Part shown: one piece after another, positions 47,687 through 55,571 of the stretch | How positions within the stretch are numbered: position 1 is the first letter of the stretch | How the letters are laid out: each line of letters starts with the position of its first letter | Notes under the pieces: model-generated | Databases searched by the model: none | Told to the model about the DNA's origin: nothing | The model's input: only the letters and a program-made list of their open reading frames with translations | DNA from: Scytonema hofmannii PCC 7110 | Lineage (GTDB): Bacteria; Cyanobacteriota; Cyanobacteriia; Cyanobacteriales; Nostocaceae | Length of the DNA stretch: 64,000 bases | Assembly (NCBI RefSeq): GCF_000346485.2 | Contig: NZ_KQ976354.1 | Coordinates: forward strand, 9,430,666-9,494,665 | Reading direction: 5' to 3' | Made by a program: the position numbers and the translations under genes

Positions 47687-47730
47687 AGTCTCTCTGTTAA
47701 ATGGTACTGATTTTTTAAATGTTGGCTGCA
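47659..47730. repeat. RTX gene 3' end, duplicated copy 1
   Basis: 72 bp spanning the last codons of the RTX gene and 40 bp beyond it recurs at 51691-51762 with about three differences. Confidence 0.9.
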
Positions 47731-47801
47731 TATGCTTGCCCTCAGAGGATGTTTGTAAAGTCTACCGCAATACGGTTCGGTTAACGGTAATTGACGACTA
47801 G

Positions 47802-47834
47802 AGAAACCCGGTATCTTTGAGATACTGGGTTTCT
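47802..47834. terminator. hairpin between convergent genes
   Basis: Arms AGAAACCCGGTATCT and AGATACTGGGTTTCT, one mismatch, in the 285-bp space between the RTX gene and the GNAT-TPR gene. It is a variant of the AGAAACCCGG hairpin family and is placed to terminate both. Confidence 0.65.
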
Positions 47835-47971
47835 GAGGCGCGTGCTTATCCGAAGCGTATTGAAGTCTACCGTTGTATCAATTACTAGATAGCCTAAGAG
47901 AAAAAATCAAAGTGCAAATATGCGTTTCACTAGTCAATTTTAAAGATCGTACTTGGCGATAATCGTCGTAT

Positions 47972-49699
47972 TTAAGTGCAAACTTCCCTTGAATTTTCTA
48001 GCAGCACGATTTCCAAATTATATTGAGCTTCTGCCAAGTCTGGATTCATAGAGATGGACTGCTGATAGTAGGCGATCGCAGTCTTGAAATCTCCTACCTG
48101 TTTACACTTGTTGCCTAAATCGTTGTTCAGCACGGCATAATGAGCTTGTTTGTCTGGAGACAGCTTTCTTTGAGCATGAAGTGCATTAGCTTTGTTAACT
48201 TCAGCTTCAATGCAGTCAGGCTGTAGTTCTAGCGCTTTTTGATAGCAGGCGATCGCATCTTCCCATTTACCTAGCTGTTGTAAAGCGTAGCCCAGGTTAT
48301 TATATGCGGCGATCGCATTCGGTTGTAGAGCTAAGACTTGATTATAAGTTTCTATAGCTTCGGATAACAGACCTTGAGTTTGATATAAATTCCCCAAACT
48401 AAATAAAGCCTTGATAGAATTGGGCTGAACCTGAAGCAGGTTTTTCAGCAGATTTTCGGCAGTTTGGTATTCACCTTTTTGCCTCATCAATACTCCCAGT
48501 CCATAAAGTGCTTCTGAATGATTTGACTCAACTTCCAGAATCTGACGATATCCCTGCTCAGCTTTGGTGAGTTGATTTGCTCGATGATGCTGAACAGTGA
48601 GATGAAAGGCTAAAGGAAGAGTCCTGACATCCCATTTTCTATTCTGACAATTTTTGTATTTGACTACGATATGCTGAATGCGGCGCTCTTTAACTCCAAA
48701 AGAATATTTATATTCCTCATTCCCCCTTAAAAAGTCGTAGATTTTAAATCCATTTTGGATAGCATATCGGATCGCGTTAGCATGGAGAATAAGTCCAGGT
48801 GGGGGATTGTTAAAGGTTTTATCACGACCTGAAATGACAAATAGCATGGATTTTTGCTGAACATCAAGAAAGTTCGCGATCGCTCCTAAAGGTGTTTCCC
48901 CTTGCCACAGAACCGGAAAATACAGACAGTTATGTTCAAAACAATGACGTAAAATAGCGCGAATGACACTCATGATTACGTCACACTTATCCCCTTTTTT
49001 CTCTCTCCATGTGGACTCCCATAATCTGAGTAGTATCTCAATATGAGCCTCCAGATTGTCTGCGTTCACCTCGGTGATAGAAAACTCGTCAGAGTTTTCT
49101 ATTTTCCTTAAAAAGCGCCTTATTTTTTGGCGGGTATTGGAACTGAGGTAGTTTTGCAGATATTCATCCCAGTCATCTGCTAATGAAACATAAGGGGCCA
49201 TATAATTATCAGTATCCTCTCCCTGATTTTGAATGCGGTGTTGACTGAACTCAAAACTATCTCCGGGGAAACTCCTCAAAAACAGGGACATCCTTGTATC
49301 TGTTTCTAAAATATTTTGTACATTGAAATTAGACCATTCTAACTGCTGCTGGATGTAAGCTGCAAAAGCAGGAATCACTTCTTCTTCATAACCGGGATGG
49401 CAAATCATTCCTGTGTAATCTGCTATGCTATTTCCTGCCATGTAGAGTTCAGTGTAAAAGCCACCGCCATCCTGCTGTTCTAGTACAATTTTCAGAGGGA
49501 AAAATGCAATATAGGATGAATCGTGGGTATCTGGTTTGGCAGCTAATATGAACCACTGCTCATTCACCACCGACAACCATCCAGATAGCCACACCCAGGA
49601 TAAGAAGAATTGAGCTTGAGGATCGGCCGCATATACAAAATCCCAATTTTCTCTGATTTTCTTAAATGTTTTACAATCTTCAATTATATCAATCTGCAT
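47972..49699 (-). CDS. GNAT-type acyltransferase fused to TPR repeats
   Basis: 575 aa. Residues ~1-370 resemble the CelD/BcsL-type GNAT domain (FLSWVWLSGWLSVV; PPPGLILHANAIRYAIQNGF then KIYDFLRGNEEYKYSFGVKE). About residues 375-570 are five to six TPR units (EALYGLGVLMRQKGEYQTAE; AIAAYNNLGYALQQLGKWED; DFKTAIAYYQQSISMNPDLA). CelD-like domains accompany polysaccharide or surface-polymer synthesis, and the TPRs suggest a protein partner. The substrate is unknown. It stands alone between peptide-island genes and is not the microviridin N-acetyltransferase type, which is much shorter. ATG start at 49699. Confidence 0.85.
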   Translation of the reverse strand: MQIDIIEDCKTFKKIRENWDFVYAADPQAQFFLSWVWLSGWLSVVNEQWFILAAKPDTHDSSYIAFFPLKIVLEQQDGGGFYTELYMAGNSIADYTGMICHPGYEEEVIPAFAAYIQQQLEWSNFNVQNILETDTRMSLFLRSFPGDSFEFSQHRIQNQGEDTDNYMAPYVSLADDWDEYLQNYLSSNTRQKIRRFLRKIENSDEFSITEVNADNLEAHIEILLRLWESTWREKKGDKCDVIMSVIRAILRHCFEHNCLYFPVLWQGETPLGAIANFLDVQQKSMLFVISGRDKTFNNPPPGLILHANAIRYAIQNGFKIYDFLRGNEEYKYSFGVKERRIQHIVVKYKNCQNRKWDVRTLPLAFHLTVQHHRANQLTKAEQGYRQILEVESNHSEALYGLGVLMRQKGEYQTAENLLKNLLQVQPNSIKALFSLGNLYQTQGLLSEAIETYNQVLALQPNAIAAYNNLGYALQQLGKWEDAIACYQKALELQPDCIEAEVNKANALHAQRKLSPDKQAHYAVLNNDLGNKCKQVGDFKTAIAYYQQSISMNPDLAEAQYNLEIVLLENSREVCT

Positions 49700-50238
49700 A
49701 TCATTTTTGCCTCAGCAATCATCCATCAATTTAGATACTTAGAGTATTTTTTGTCAAGATGTCTTCACAAAAAATTCAATCTTTATACTAATTTTCTACG
49801 AAAATTCATAGAATAGAGCTTTGAGGATAAAATTATAAGTACTTGTGCAAAATTAATCTTACATTCATGTCGCAGTTGGGATACTCCCCTCAAAAGAGCG
49901 TTCTTTAACGTAGGTTGACAATAAAATTAAAATTTCATTATTTAACTTTTGTACAACTTTGACAGTGTCACATAGAAAATTTATACGATGGTAGGTTTAA
50001 GAACAGTAGTATAGTTACGTAAGTTCAAATTAAGCCCCTGAGGTAAGTAGTTACTACAGTTCTTTAGTAACAAAGGTTGCATAAGTATTATTCCTTGTTG
50101 AAGAAGAACTTTTTGGCAATACACCGGGATGAGCTAGGTAATTTTCCTAGCTTATAGTTAGTTGAGGTTGTCAACTTTTGCATCAAGGTTATACCCAATC
50201 AGACAGGCTACTGTGTAGACAATACGGATGTGAATTAT
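49700..50238. other. divergent intergenic region
   Basis: About 540 bp between the divergent GNAT-TPR and PEP-CTERM genes, AT-rich. It should hold two promoters. I could not identify a convincing site or an RNA gene. Confidence 0.5.
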
Positions 50239-51096
50239 ATGAAGAAGCCATACCTACTAAATATCAAGCGCTTTTTGCTGCTTGCTACTTCAGCGATCGC
50301 CAGCTCTCTGTTAACAGCATTACCCAGTGAAGCAGCTACCTTTGCGACGTCTCAAAGCGAGTCACTCTATCTAAACTTTAGTCACACACCCTTTTCGAGT
50401 GAGACTAAAGCTGAGACTGAGACCCTCGCCCTTTCTAAGGAGGGTGCTGTACTTGCTTTTGCTGACGCAGAAGCAGCTTTTGTCGTGGAACCACCATTTG
50501 CATCCAGTTCATCTTTAAGTACAGCCTTAGGTGAAACTGTAAACTATTTGGGACTAGCAGAAAGTACGACTACAGTTCGTGGGTTCTTCGATGTCAAGGC
50601 AAACACAACTTTTTCTTTTGACTTTGCAGCCGATCTATATCTTGAAACAGAAATAGAATCTCCTCCTGGAGAAAATGCAAGAGCATCTGGAGATGTTTTG
50701 TTTACCTTAGTTGACACAACTCAAAAGCGTGTCTTGGATTTTTTTAGCATTATGGGAAATTTAAACTCTTTTGGAAAGAGCGATTTCATTGCAGTTGATT
50801 ACAGTGAAAATGTTGCATACATGGATTTGGAAACTCACTATAGGGCTAAATTGCAAGGCAAGAAAAAAACTGCTTCAGCTTTTATTACAGGTTTTCTGGA
50901 ACGCTATATAACTCAAGATTCAGTTTTAGCGGTAGTAGAAATTAAGAGAAATCAGGCTAGAGTTAAAGCACCTGAACCTTCGACTATTCTGGCTTTACTT
51001 GCCTCAGGTGTTGTTATTATCTTTGTATTAAAAGGTAGATGCAAAGAAAAATATTTAGAATCCTCTTCGGAATCAAAACTATCCACTGAGGTTTGA
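50239..51096 (+). CDS. PEP-CTERM exported protein
   Basis: 285 aa from ATG 50239 (MKKPYLLNIKRFLLLATSAI), with a Sec signal peptide ending near PSEAATFA. The middle (TFSFDFAADLYLETEIES; VLFTLVDTTQ; FFSIMGNLNSFG) is homologous to residues ~100-230 of the RTX protein at 46457. The C-terminus is a PEP-CTERM sorting tag: APEPSTILALLASG, a hydrophobic helix and then basic KGRCKEK. Such proteins are processed by an exosortase-type system, usually with exopolysaccharide. A GTG nine bases upstream is less likely. Function unknown. Confidence 0.9.
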   Translation: MKKPYLLNIKRFLLLATSAIASSLLTALPSEAATFATSQSESLYLNFSHTPFSSETKAETETLALSKEGAVLAFADAEAAFVVEPPFASSSSLSTALGETVNYLGLAESTTTVRGFFDVKANTTFSFDFAADLYLETEIESPPGENARASGDVLFTLVDTTQKRVLDFFSIMGNLNSFGKSDFIAVDYSENVAYMDLETHYRAKLQGKKKTASAFITGFLERYITQDSVLAVVEIKRNQARVKAPEPSTILALLASGVVIIFVLKGRCKEKYLESSSESKLSTEV

Positions 51097-51241
51097 TACC
51101 CTGTTTGGAGAATGTCGGTGCGAGCGCACAGTTTTTTGATCTTTAGGAAACTCCAGTCATCGCATTGACAATAAGTTCAAATAGCGACTCTGAAAATTTG
51201 CGAAATACACCTGTCTAAAGTTATGACTTAATTAAGCCAAT

Positions 51242-51595
51242 TTATCCAGGAAGATCAAATGCTATTGCCAAACCCACACTTCCAGCGTAAGCCCCACGAG
51301 GAGTATTAACGGAATAACTTCTACCTTTAACAATCTCGATATCTCCGTCAGCATCTCCAAAAACATCAGTGTCAGCACTAGCATCATCTCCATATGCTTT
51401 AGCGTTAGCATAACCGAAAGCTAAAGCGAGAGAACCACCATTAGGCAACTCTATAGCAAAGGCTTTAGTTTTAGCCTTGCTTTTGTTGTAGTCACCAGAA
51501 GCAATAGCTGAACTACCAATTAAAGCCCCAGCGCTTCCTAGAATGGCATCGTCTTCAGACATGAGATCTAAATGGCTTAAATCAGAGATAATCAT
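51242..51595 (-). CDS. MIISDL-family secreted peptide a (117 aa)
   Basis: Begins MIISDLSHLDLMSEDDAILG, the short leader shared with genes at 55572, 60193 and 60683. The expected double glycine is replaced by ILGSAG. The mature part is Ala/Gly/Asp-rich with alternating small and polar residues (AFGYANAKAYGDDASAD; VFGDADGDIEIVKG) and should be beta-rich. It is closest to the 55572 gene along its whole length (VFGDA[DE]G, ELP[NH].G). It is probably a substrate of the nearby C39-ABC exporters. I know no function for this family. Confidence 0.75.
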   Translation of the reverse strand: MIISDLSHLDLMSEDDAILGSAGALIGSSAIASGDYNKSKAKTKAFAIELPNGGSLALAFGYANAKAYGDDASADTDVFGDADGDIEIVKGRSYSVNTPRGAYAGSVGLAIAFDLPG

Positions 51596-51690
51596 AGTAG
51601 AAATAGTCCTTTAAACTTCTGGGTTTTTGTTACTTTATTAGTATACAATAATAATAATTATCTTTTACTAATTCATCAAAACTTTAACTT

Positions 51691-51762
51691 GAGCGCATCA
51701 GATTTTGTGTTTGTCTAAAGTCCCTCTGTTAAATGGGACTGATTTTTTAAATGTTGGCTGCA
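51691..51762. repeat. RTX gene 3' end, duplicated copy 2
   Basis: Matches 47659-47730 over 72 bp with about three differences. It includes the codons for SASDFVFV and the stop, but no RTX gene precedes it, so it is an orphan tail left by a duplication followed by loss. Confidence 0.9.
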
Positions 51763-51965
51763 CATTGTTCCCCTTACTCACTTAGATAGCAAGGGGTTTA
51801 TAATACGTCTAGTTAGATTTATATTAAATGAAAAACTAGCGTCCTGAGTTTATCTATCTACTGAACGTTTAATAGTTTTGTACAGCGCAAGATCTATGTT
51901 AATAGCATTACCTAGTCGGGCTATAGGAATCCGATTTGATTTTTGAACAATTACTGAGCCTCACC

Positions 51966-51995
51966 AAACCCCGGTATCTGGGAGATACCGGGTTT
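51966..51995. repeat. hairpin of the AAACCCGGTATCT class
   Basis: Left AAACCCCGGTATCT and right AGATACCGGGTTT, with one extra C in the left arm. A dispersed hairpin related to that at 47802; it may terminate minus-strand transcription from the radical SAM operon. Confidence 0.65.
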
Positions 51996-52114
51996 CTTTA
52001 TTTCACGATTCAATTAGGATTGCTATACTATCTTTGCGACTTCTCAAAAGGAGTTACTGTAATAATGCGATCGCGTCAGGGGAATATTTGCTTAGAGCCT
52101 TACTGAAAACTTTG

Positions 52115-52315
52115 CTATTTGAGATCCCTGGAATTCCTATCGATCTGTTCTCTTTTATCTAAGGCTTGCTTTGCTTTAAAAATTTCTTTCAAATAGCTTA
52201 ATTGCCTATTCCAAGCTGAACGAGGAAGTAGGGGAATTTTCTTTAATTCATCTTTTGATGAATCAACGTCAGTTTTTTTCTCTTGAATTTTAGTAATTTC
52301 TGAATTTTCTACCAC
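52115..52315 (-). CDS. small accessory protein of the radical SAM operon (candidate PlpY-type)
   Basis: 66 aa, start GTG 52315, three bases after the radical SAM stop codon, so translation is coupled. The sequence is charged and helical (KIPLLPRSAWNRQLSYLKEI; FKAKQALDKREQ), without membrane segment or Cys. Spliceotide clusters carry a small partner protein (PlpY/PcpY) next to the radical SAM splicease. Position and size fit, but I cannot confirm homology by eye. Confidence 0.6.
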   Translation of the reverse strand: MVENSEITKIQEKKTDVDSSKDELKKIPLLPRSAWNRQLSYLKEIFKAKQALDKREQIDRNSRDLK

Positions 52316-52318
52316 GAG

Positions 52319-53584
52319 CTATTGCTCCGCCAATGAGTAAGAAACTTCGGGTTTGTTCTGCCAACTTTCAGACCACTGAATGCGATCGGCACTAAAGTTT
52401 AGTGGATCGTTTTCTGGTAAGGGAGTATTTATAGGCTCTACAATTAGCTCAAATTCACCATTATCGAAGGGTAATCCTTGCGCCCTCACTTTGGGAATAA
52501 CACGCTCCCTCAAGCCTCGTTCTTCATGAACAAGAGCGCGATGATGACAGTAAGGATTGTTACCTCTGCGGTCAAAGAAAACATGAGCAGTCCAACTGCA
52601 ACCCCCACGACAAAGTTCTGCGTATTCGCAGGTTTTACAAAAACCCCATAGATGTTTTGTGCCTTCGGGCGTTCCCGCTCCCAGATTCAAACGCAATTCT
52701 GCTGAATTTTCAATAATGTCATACAAAGAACGCTCTCGAATATTACCACCTGTGTAGGCGGTAGTGGGTAATGAGGGACAACCTTTGATTGCTCCGTCAG
52801 CTTCAATTCCCAAAGTGGAAAGCCCAGCACCGCAACCTTGCCAAAATGAGAATTCATGCTCGCTTCCCCGTCCCCGCAACAGCCGTTCGTCAGGACCGTA
52901 GTAACCAATATTGTTTCCCGCTTGGAGTTGAACTCCTTCCTGGTAAGCGCGACGGGCGACACGGGCTAGCATGGGGTAAATATCTAGTAGTTCATGGGGT
53001 TGGAGGAGGATGTCCGCATTATCAGCTGCATTGCCCATCGGGACGGTGAGTTGAATCTGCCACGCACGAGCACCAGCATCACGAATGCACTCATAGATAC
53101 ACGGAAATTCAGGCGCTGACAAACGGTTTATTTGGGTGTTGCAACCAAAAGCAATACCAACTTCTCGTAAATGACTCATGGTTTTAAAAGCGTATTTCCA
53201 AGAGCCTTTTCTTCCCCGCAGGCGATCGTGAGTTTCTTCTAAACCGTCAATGGAAACAGAAACAGTGCGAATTCCCGCTGCCTTCATTTTACCTGCAGTT
53301 TCCAATGAAATCCCATAGCCGCCAGTAGTCATACCACATAACATACCTGCCTCACTAATCGCTTTGGCAATTTCCAGCCAGTCTGGACGCAAAAATGCTT
53401 CACCGCCAATGAGCGTAACTTCTTTAATCCCAACTTCTGCCATTTGCCTAACAAGATCCAAAGCTTCCTCGGTGGAAAGTTCTTCAGAACGTGCATTTCC
53501 AGCGCGGGAACCACAATGGCTACAAGCTAGATTGCACTTTAAAGTAATTTCCCAGACTGCATAACTTTTGCGATGATATGTCAT
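52319..53584 (-). CDS. radical SAM/SPASM peptide maturase, candidate splicease (PlpX-type)
   Basis: 421 aa. The SAM-binding cluster motif is CNLACSHC (Cys17, 21, 24), followed by GGEAFLRPDW. The C-terminal SPASM region carries CGAGLSTLGIEADGAIKGC and FCKTCEYAELCRGGC for auxiliary clusters. It lies next to a Nif11-leader precursor with three XYG motifs. In Pleurocapsa the PlpX-type enzyme excises tyramine from X-Tyr-Gly to leave an alpha-keto-beta-amino acid, and length and context agree here. The specific reaction is inferred; radical SAM/SPASM membership is certain. Confidence 0.88.
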   Translation of the reverse strand: MTYHRKSYAVWEITLKCNLACSHCGSRAGNARSEELSTEEALDLVRQMAEVGIKEVTLIGGEAFLRPDWLEIAKAISEAGMLCGMTTGGYGISLETAGKMKAAGIRTVSVSIDGLEETHDRLRGRKGSWKYAFKTMSHLREVGIAFGCNTQINRLSAPEFPCIYECIRDAGARAWQIQLTVPMGNAADNADILLQPHELLDIYPMLARVARRAYQEGVQLQAGNNIGYYGPDERLLRGRGSEHEFSFWQGCGAGLSTLGIEADGAIKGCPSLPTTAYTGGNIRERSLYDIIENSAELRLNLGAGTPEGTKHLWGFCKTCEYAELCRGGCSWTAHVFFDRRGNNPYCHHRALVHEERGLRERVIPKVRAQGLPFDNGEFELIVEPINTPLPENDPLNFSADRIQWSESWQNKPEVSYSLAEQ

Positions 53585-53589
53585 AATAA

Positions 53590-53662
53590 ATATTTGTCGT
53601 TTGTCATTTGTTATTTGTCATTTGTCATTTGTCATTAGTCATTAGTCATTTGTCGTTTGTCA
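53590..53662. repeat. heptamer tandem repeat (TCATTTG)n
   Basis: About ten degenerate copies of TCATTTG/TCATTAG lie between the precursor and the radical SAM gene. The tract spaces the two genes by ~140 bp and may lower expression of the enzyme relative to the precursor. Confidence 0.85.
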
Positions 53663-53726
53663 TTAGATTTATTAAGGACAATTGACCAAGAACCAATGAC
53701 GATTGACCAATGACAATTAACCAAGG

Positions 53727-54140
53727 TTATTCTATTTCTAATGATGGCTCAACGACTCCATACATTGGTTGTAAAACTGGGTCGATTACTATGCCATACA
53801 TTGGTTGTGGGTCAATCGGTGTTGGTTTTGGATAGCCTTTGGGAGGCCAGTAAATAACACCGTACAGTGGCTGAATAACGCTATCTTTGATGCGTGAAAT
53901 ACCACCAAAAGCTCCTACTAATTCTTCTTCGCTAAGTTCGTGAAACTCACCTAATTCTTTTAACTCTAATATTGTGATGGCGGCTGTTTCAAATTCTTGT
54001 TGAGAAAAGTTATAGCCACCACTTTCTAAAGCTTTTTTAACTTCTTCCGCTTTCTGACTCATAAGTTGGGTGCGGAAACCTTCGTCTTTAACTAGTTTGA
54101 TAAGGAAGTCTTTGACTTTTTCAAAGATTTCTATGGACAT
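53727..54140 (-). CDS. Nif11-type leader precursor with three X-Tyr-Gly splice motifs
   Basis: 137 aa. Residues 1-80 are a Nif11-like leader (FEKVKDFLIKLVKDEGFRTQ; SEEELVGAFGG, GG at 79-80). The core contains PLYGV (Leu92-Tyr93-Gly94), PMYGI (114-116) and PMYGV (126-128) in a Pro-rich frame (WPPKGYPKPTPIDPQ). X-Tyr-Gly is the recognition motif of radical SAM spliceases; excision would give up to three alpha-keto-beta residues (one Leu-, two Met-derived). It lies just upstream of the radical SAM gene. ATG follows AAGGGGGTAG. Confidence 0.87.
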   Translation of the reverse strand: MSIEIFEKVKDFLIKLVKDEGFRTQLMSQKAEEVKKALESGGYNFSQQEFETAAITILELKELGEFHELSEEELVGAFGGISRIKDSVIQPLYGVIYWPPKGYPKPTPIDPQPMYGIVIDPVLQPMYGVVEPSLEIE

Positions 54141-54209
54141 GATGATTACTACCCCCTTAAATGGTACTTTCTGTAAGAATGCAGTTGAATGAGGTTTTAC
54201 TCCAATACA

Positions 54210-54656
54210 TTAAGTTTGGAAATAAACAGAAGGATCTGCTGCTTGACGTAACTGTTCGGATGAAGAATAGTTATCTGTGACAATTTGCGGACATCGCATA
54301 CAAGCTGCTTTGCCTTCTTGCTGCCACCACCGGCAATTTCGGCGGATAGAACAGGCTGGTAGTTCTTCTACTACAGCAGGCAATTTTTCGACAATTCGCA
54401 TTGATAAACGACAGTCTTTGCCATCAAAATGCTGACAACCTGATTCCACGCAGGATGCTGCAGTCCGAAAAATTTCAGCGGGTTTAACTGAGCCAGTCTT
54501 TGCCATCAGTTCGTTTGTAACGGGCAGGAGTTGTTTGAGATAGGCTACACGGGGTACTGTCGCCGTTCCACCGACTATGCCAAAGACAACACCATCCGCC
54601 GATTCGGGTCTAGCACTAGGACAAAGGGTTGTTTGTTTGGGAACAATGTCTTCCAT
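54210..54656 (-). CDS. cysteine-rich protein of RiPP loci (148 aa)
   Basis: Eight Cys (12, 69, 74, 82, 102, 108, 119, 122), most in the second half (SCVESGCQHFDGKDC; PACSIRRNCRWWQQEG; ACMRCP). The N-terminus contains CPSARPESADGVVFGIVGGT then VPRVAYL. The Cys pattern suggests an iron-sulfur or zinc site. I recall similar unnamed proteins, sometimes labelled nitrogen-fixation protein, beside Nif11-type peptide clusters, but cannot give a function. It lies between two precursor-like genes and may be an electron donor or binding partner for the maturase. ATG start at 54656. Confidence 0.75.
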   Translation of the reverse strand: MEDIVPKQTTLCPSARPESADGVVFGIVGGTATVPRVAYLKQLLPVTNELMAKTGSVKPAEIFRTAASCVESGCQHFDGKDCRLSMRIVEKLPAVVEELPACSIRRNCRWWQQEGKAACMRCPQIVTDNYSSSEQLRQAADPSVYFQT

Positions 54657-54705
54657 TAATTTAGCCTTTGTTGAAAGAGAATTTTTAACACTTGAAGGCT
54701 AAATA

Positions 54706-54984
54706 TTAAGCAAGTTGATCGTAATCTTGTGCAATCAGTCCAACAACTATCACGGGTGGGCAAATTGGCTTAAATCCTGCTACTATAACTTCTGGATTCT
54801 TTCTATCTAAAGCTTCTGTATCTCTGCTAACTTTCAAACCACCTACAATTTTTCCAGCTTCGTCATCAGATAAAACTAAACAACCTTCGTCTGATAAACC
54901 TCTTCGTATCATTGCATTAGTAATAGCAAGATCGATTAGGTCGTTAATTTCCATTTGATGGTCAGATTTTTTGTTGCTTTCCAT
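54706..54984 (-). CDS. orphan GG-leader precursor-like peptide (92 aa)
   Basis: The acidic helical leader ends EAGKIVGG (GG at 48-49). The remainder carries a charged linker (SRDTEALDRKNPEV) and a compact hydrophobic core with one Cys (FKPICPPVIVVGLIAQDYD). It is not a microviridin or XYG-type core. It sits upstream of the Cys-rich protein on the same strand, and these two may form a separate modification unit. An in-frame ATG at residue 11 (MEINDLIDLA) is an alternative start. Confidence 0.7.
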   Translation of the reverse strand: MESNKKSDHQMEINDLIDLAITNAMIRRGLSDEGCLVLSDDEAGKIVGGLKVSRDTEALDRKNPEVIVAGFKPICPPVIVVGLIAQDYDQLA

Positions 54985-55097
54985 GGGTCTATACTGGGTG
55001 ATTTAATTACGTCAATTTTTTTGTCTTGACAAACATCTTCTAAAAGAATGCTTGATTTTATATTTTATACTAACATAATTCCGTGATAAATCTTACG

Positions 55098-55435
55098 TTA
55101 ATTCATCAACTTATTTAATAAATTTTGTGTAGTAGGGAAGCCAGTTTTATTTTCAAAATGAATAAACATTGAACTGGAATTTGCTTCTAAAAAAATATAT
55201 TCATTATTTGGCTTAACACGTCAATCAATAGCAGTTCAATATAGCAGAAATGCTTTTGCTATTGCCAAACATTGTTTTTCAATTGATTCTGGTAACTGTA
55301 TAGGAATTAATTCAGCATTTAAGTCTTCTCGAAAGTCCACGGCATGACTGCGAATTTCGGCAGAATAGACTGATTATCCTATGACATAGCTACAGATGTT
55401 CGTACTGGGAATGTACTCTTGTACTGTTATTGGGG
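55098..55435 (-). pseudogene. decayed ATP-grasp peptide ligase (3' part)
   Basis: Minus-strand fragments in different frames resemble graspetide ligases. They are VRTSVAMS near 55400-55410, then VYSAEIRSHAVDFREDLNAE and LIPIQLPESIEK (up to a stop at 55236), then PNNEYIFLEANSSSMFIHFE and NKTGFPTTQNLLNKLMN ending at 55098. The ATP-grasp metal motif FLEAN is still readable. At least two frameshifts and missing sequence separate the pieces, so the gene is dead. It is distinct in sequence from both intact ligases at 56-58 kb. Confidence 0.75.
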
Positions 55436-55465
55436 AAAGACTCAAAGCTAGCGTACAATCCTTGT

Positions 55466-55488
55466 AAAGACTAGCATAGCTAGTCTTT
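55466..55488. terminator. small hairpin downstream of the 55572 peptide gene
   Basis: A 10-bp perfect stem (AAAGACTAGC / GCTAGTCTTT) with a 3-base loop. It lies between the peptide gene at 55572 and the decayed ligase, and may terminate the former on the minus strand. Confidence 0.55.
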
Positions 55489-55571
55489 ATACTCTTTTTT
55501 GGAGATGTCTAATTTGCAATCGTAGTGATGCACCCAACACGACAGGCATACTCTGTATCGGAATTGAGTTT

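Larger units (their letters stand above)
51596..52114. other. intergenic region with duplicated RTX tail and hairpin
   Basis: Holds the second copy of the RTX gene tail (51691-51762) and a hairpin (51966-51995). No gene is seen. The start-proximal part (51600-51660) is AT-rich and should contain the promoter of the peptide gene at 51242. Confidence 0.6.

Noticed and set aside
47972-49699. Microviridin N-acetyltransferase (mdnD)
   Set aside because: The protein is a long CelD-like GNAT fused to TPRs and lies 6-8 kb from the microviridin genes with other clusters between; mdnD-type enzymes are short.
53590-53662. Possible CRISPR array
   Set aside because: The repeats are 7 bp, contiguous and without unique spacers; there are no cas genes. 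The same applies to the other tandem tracts.
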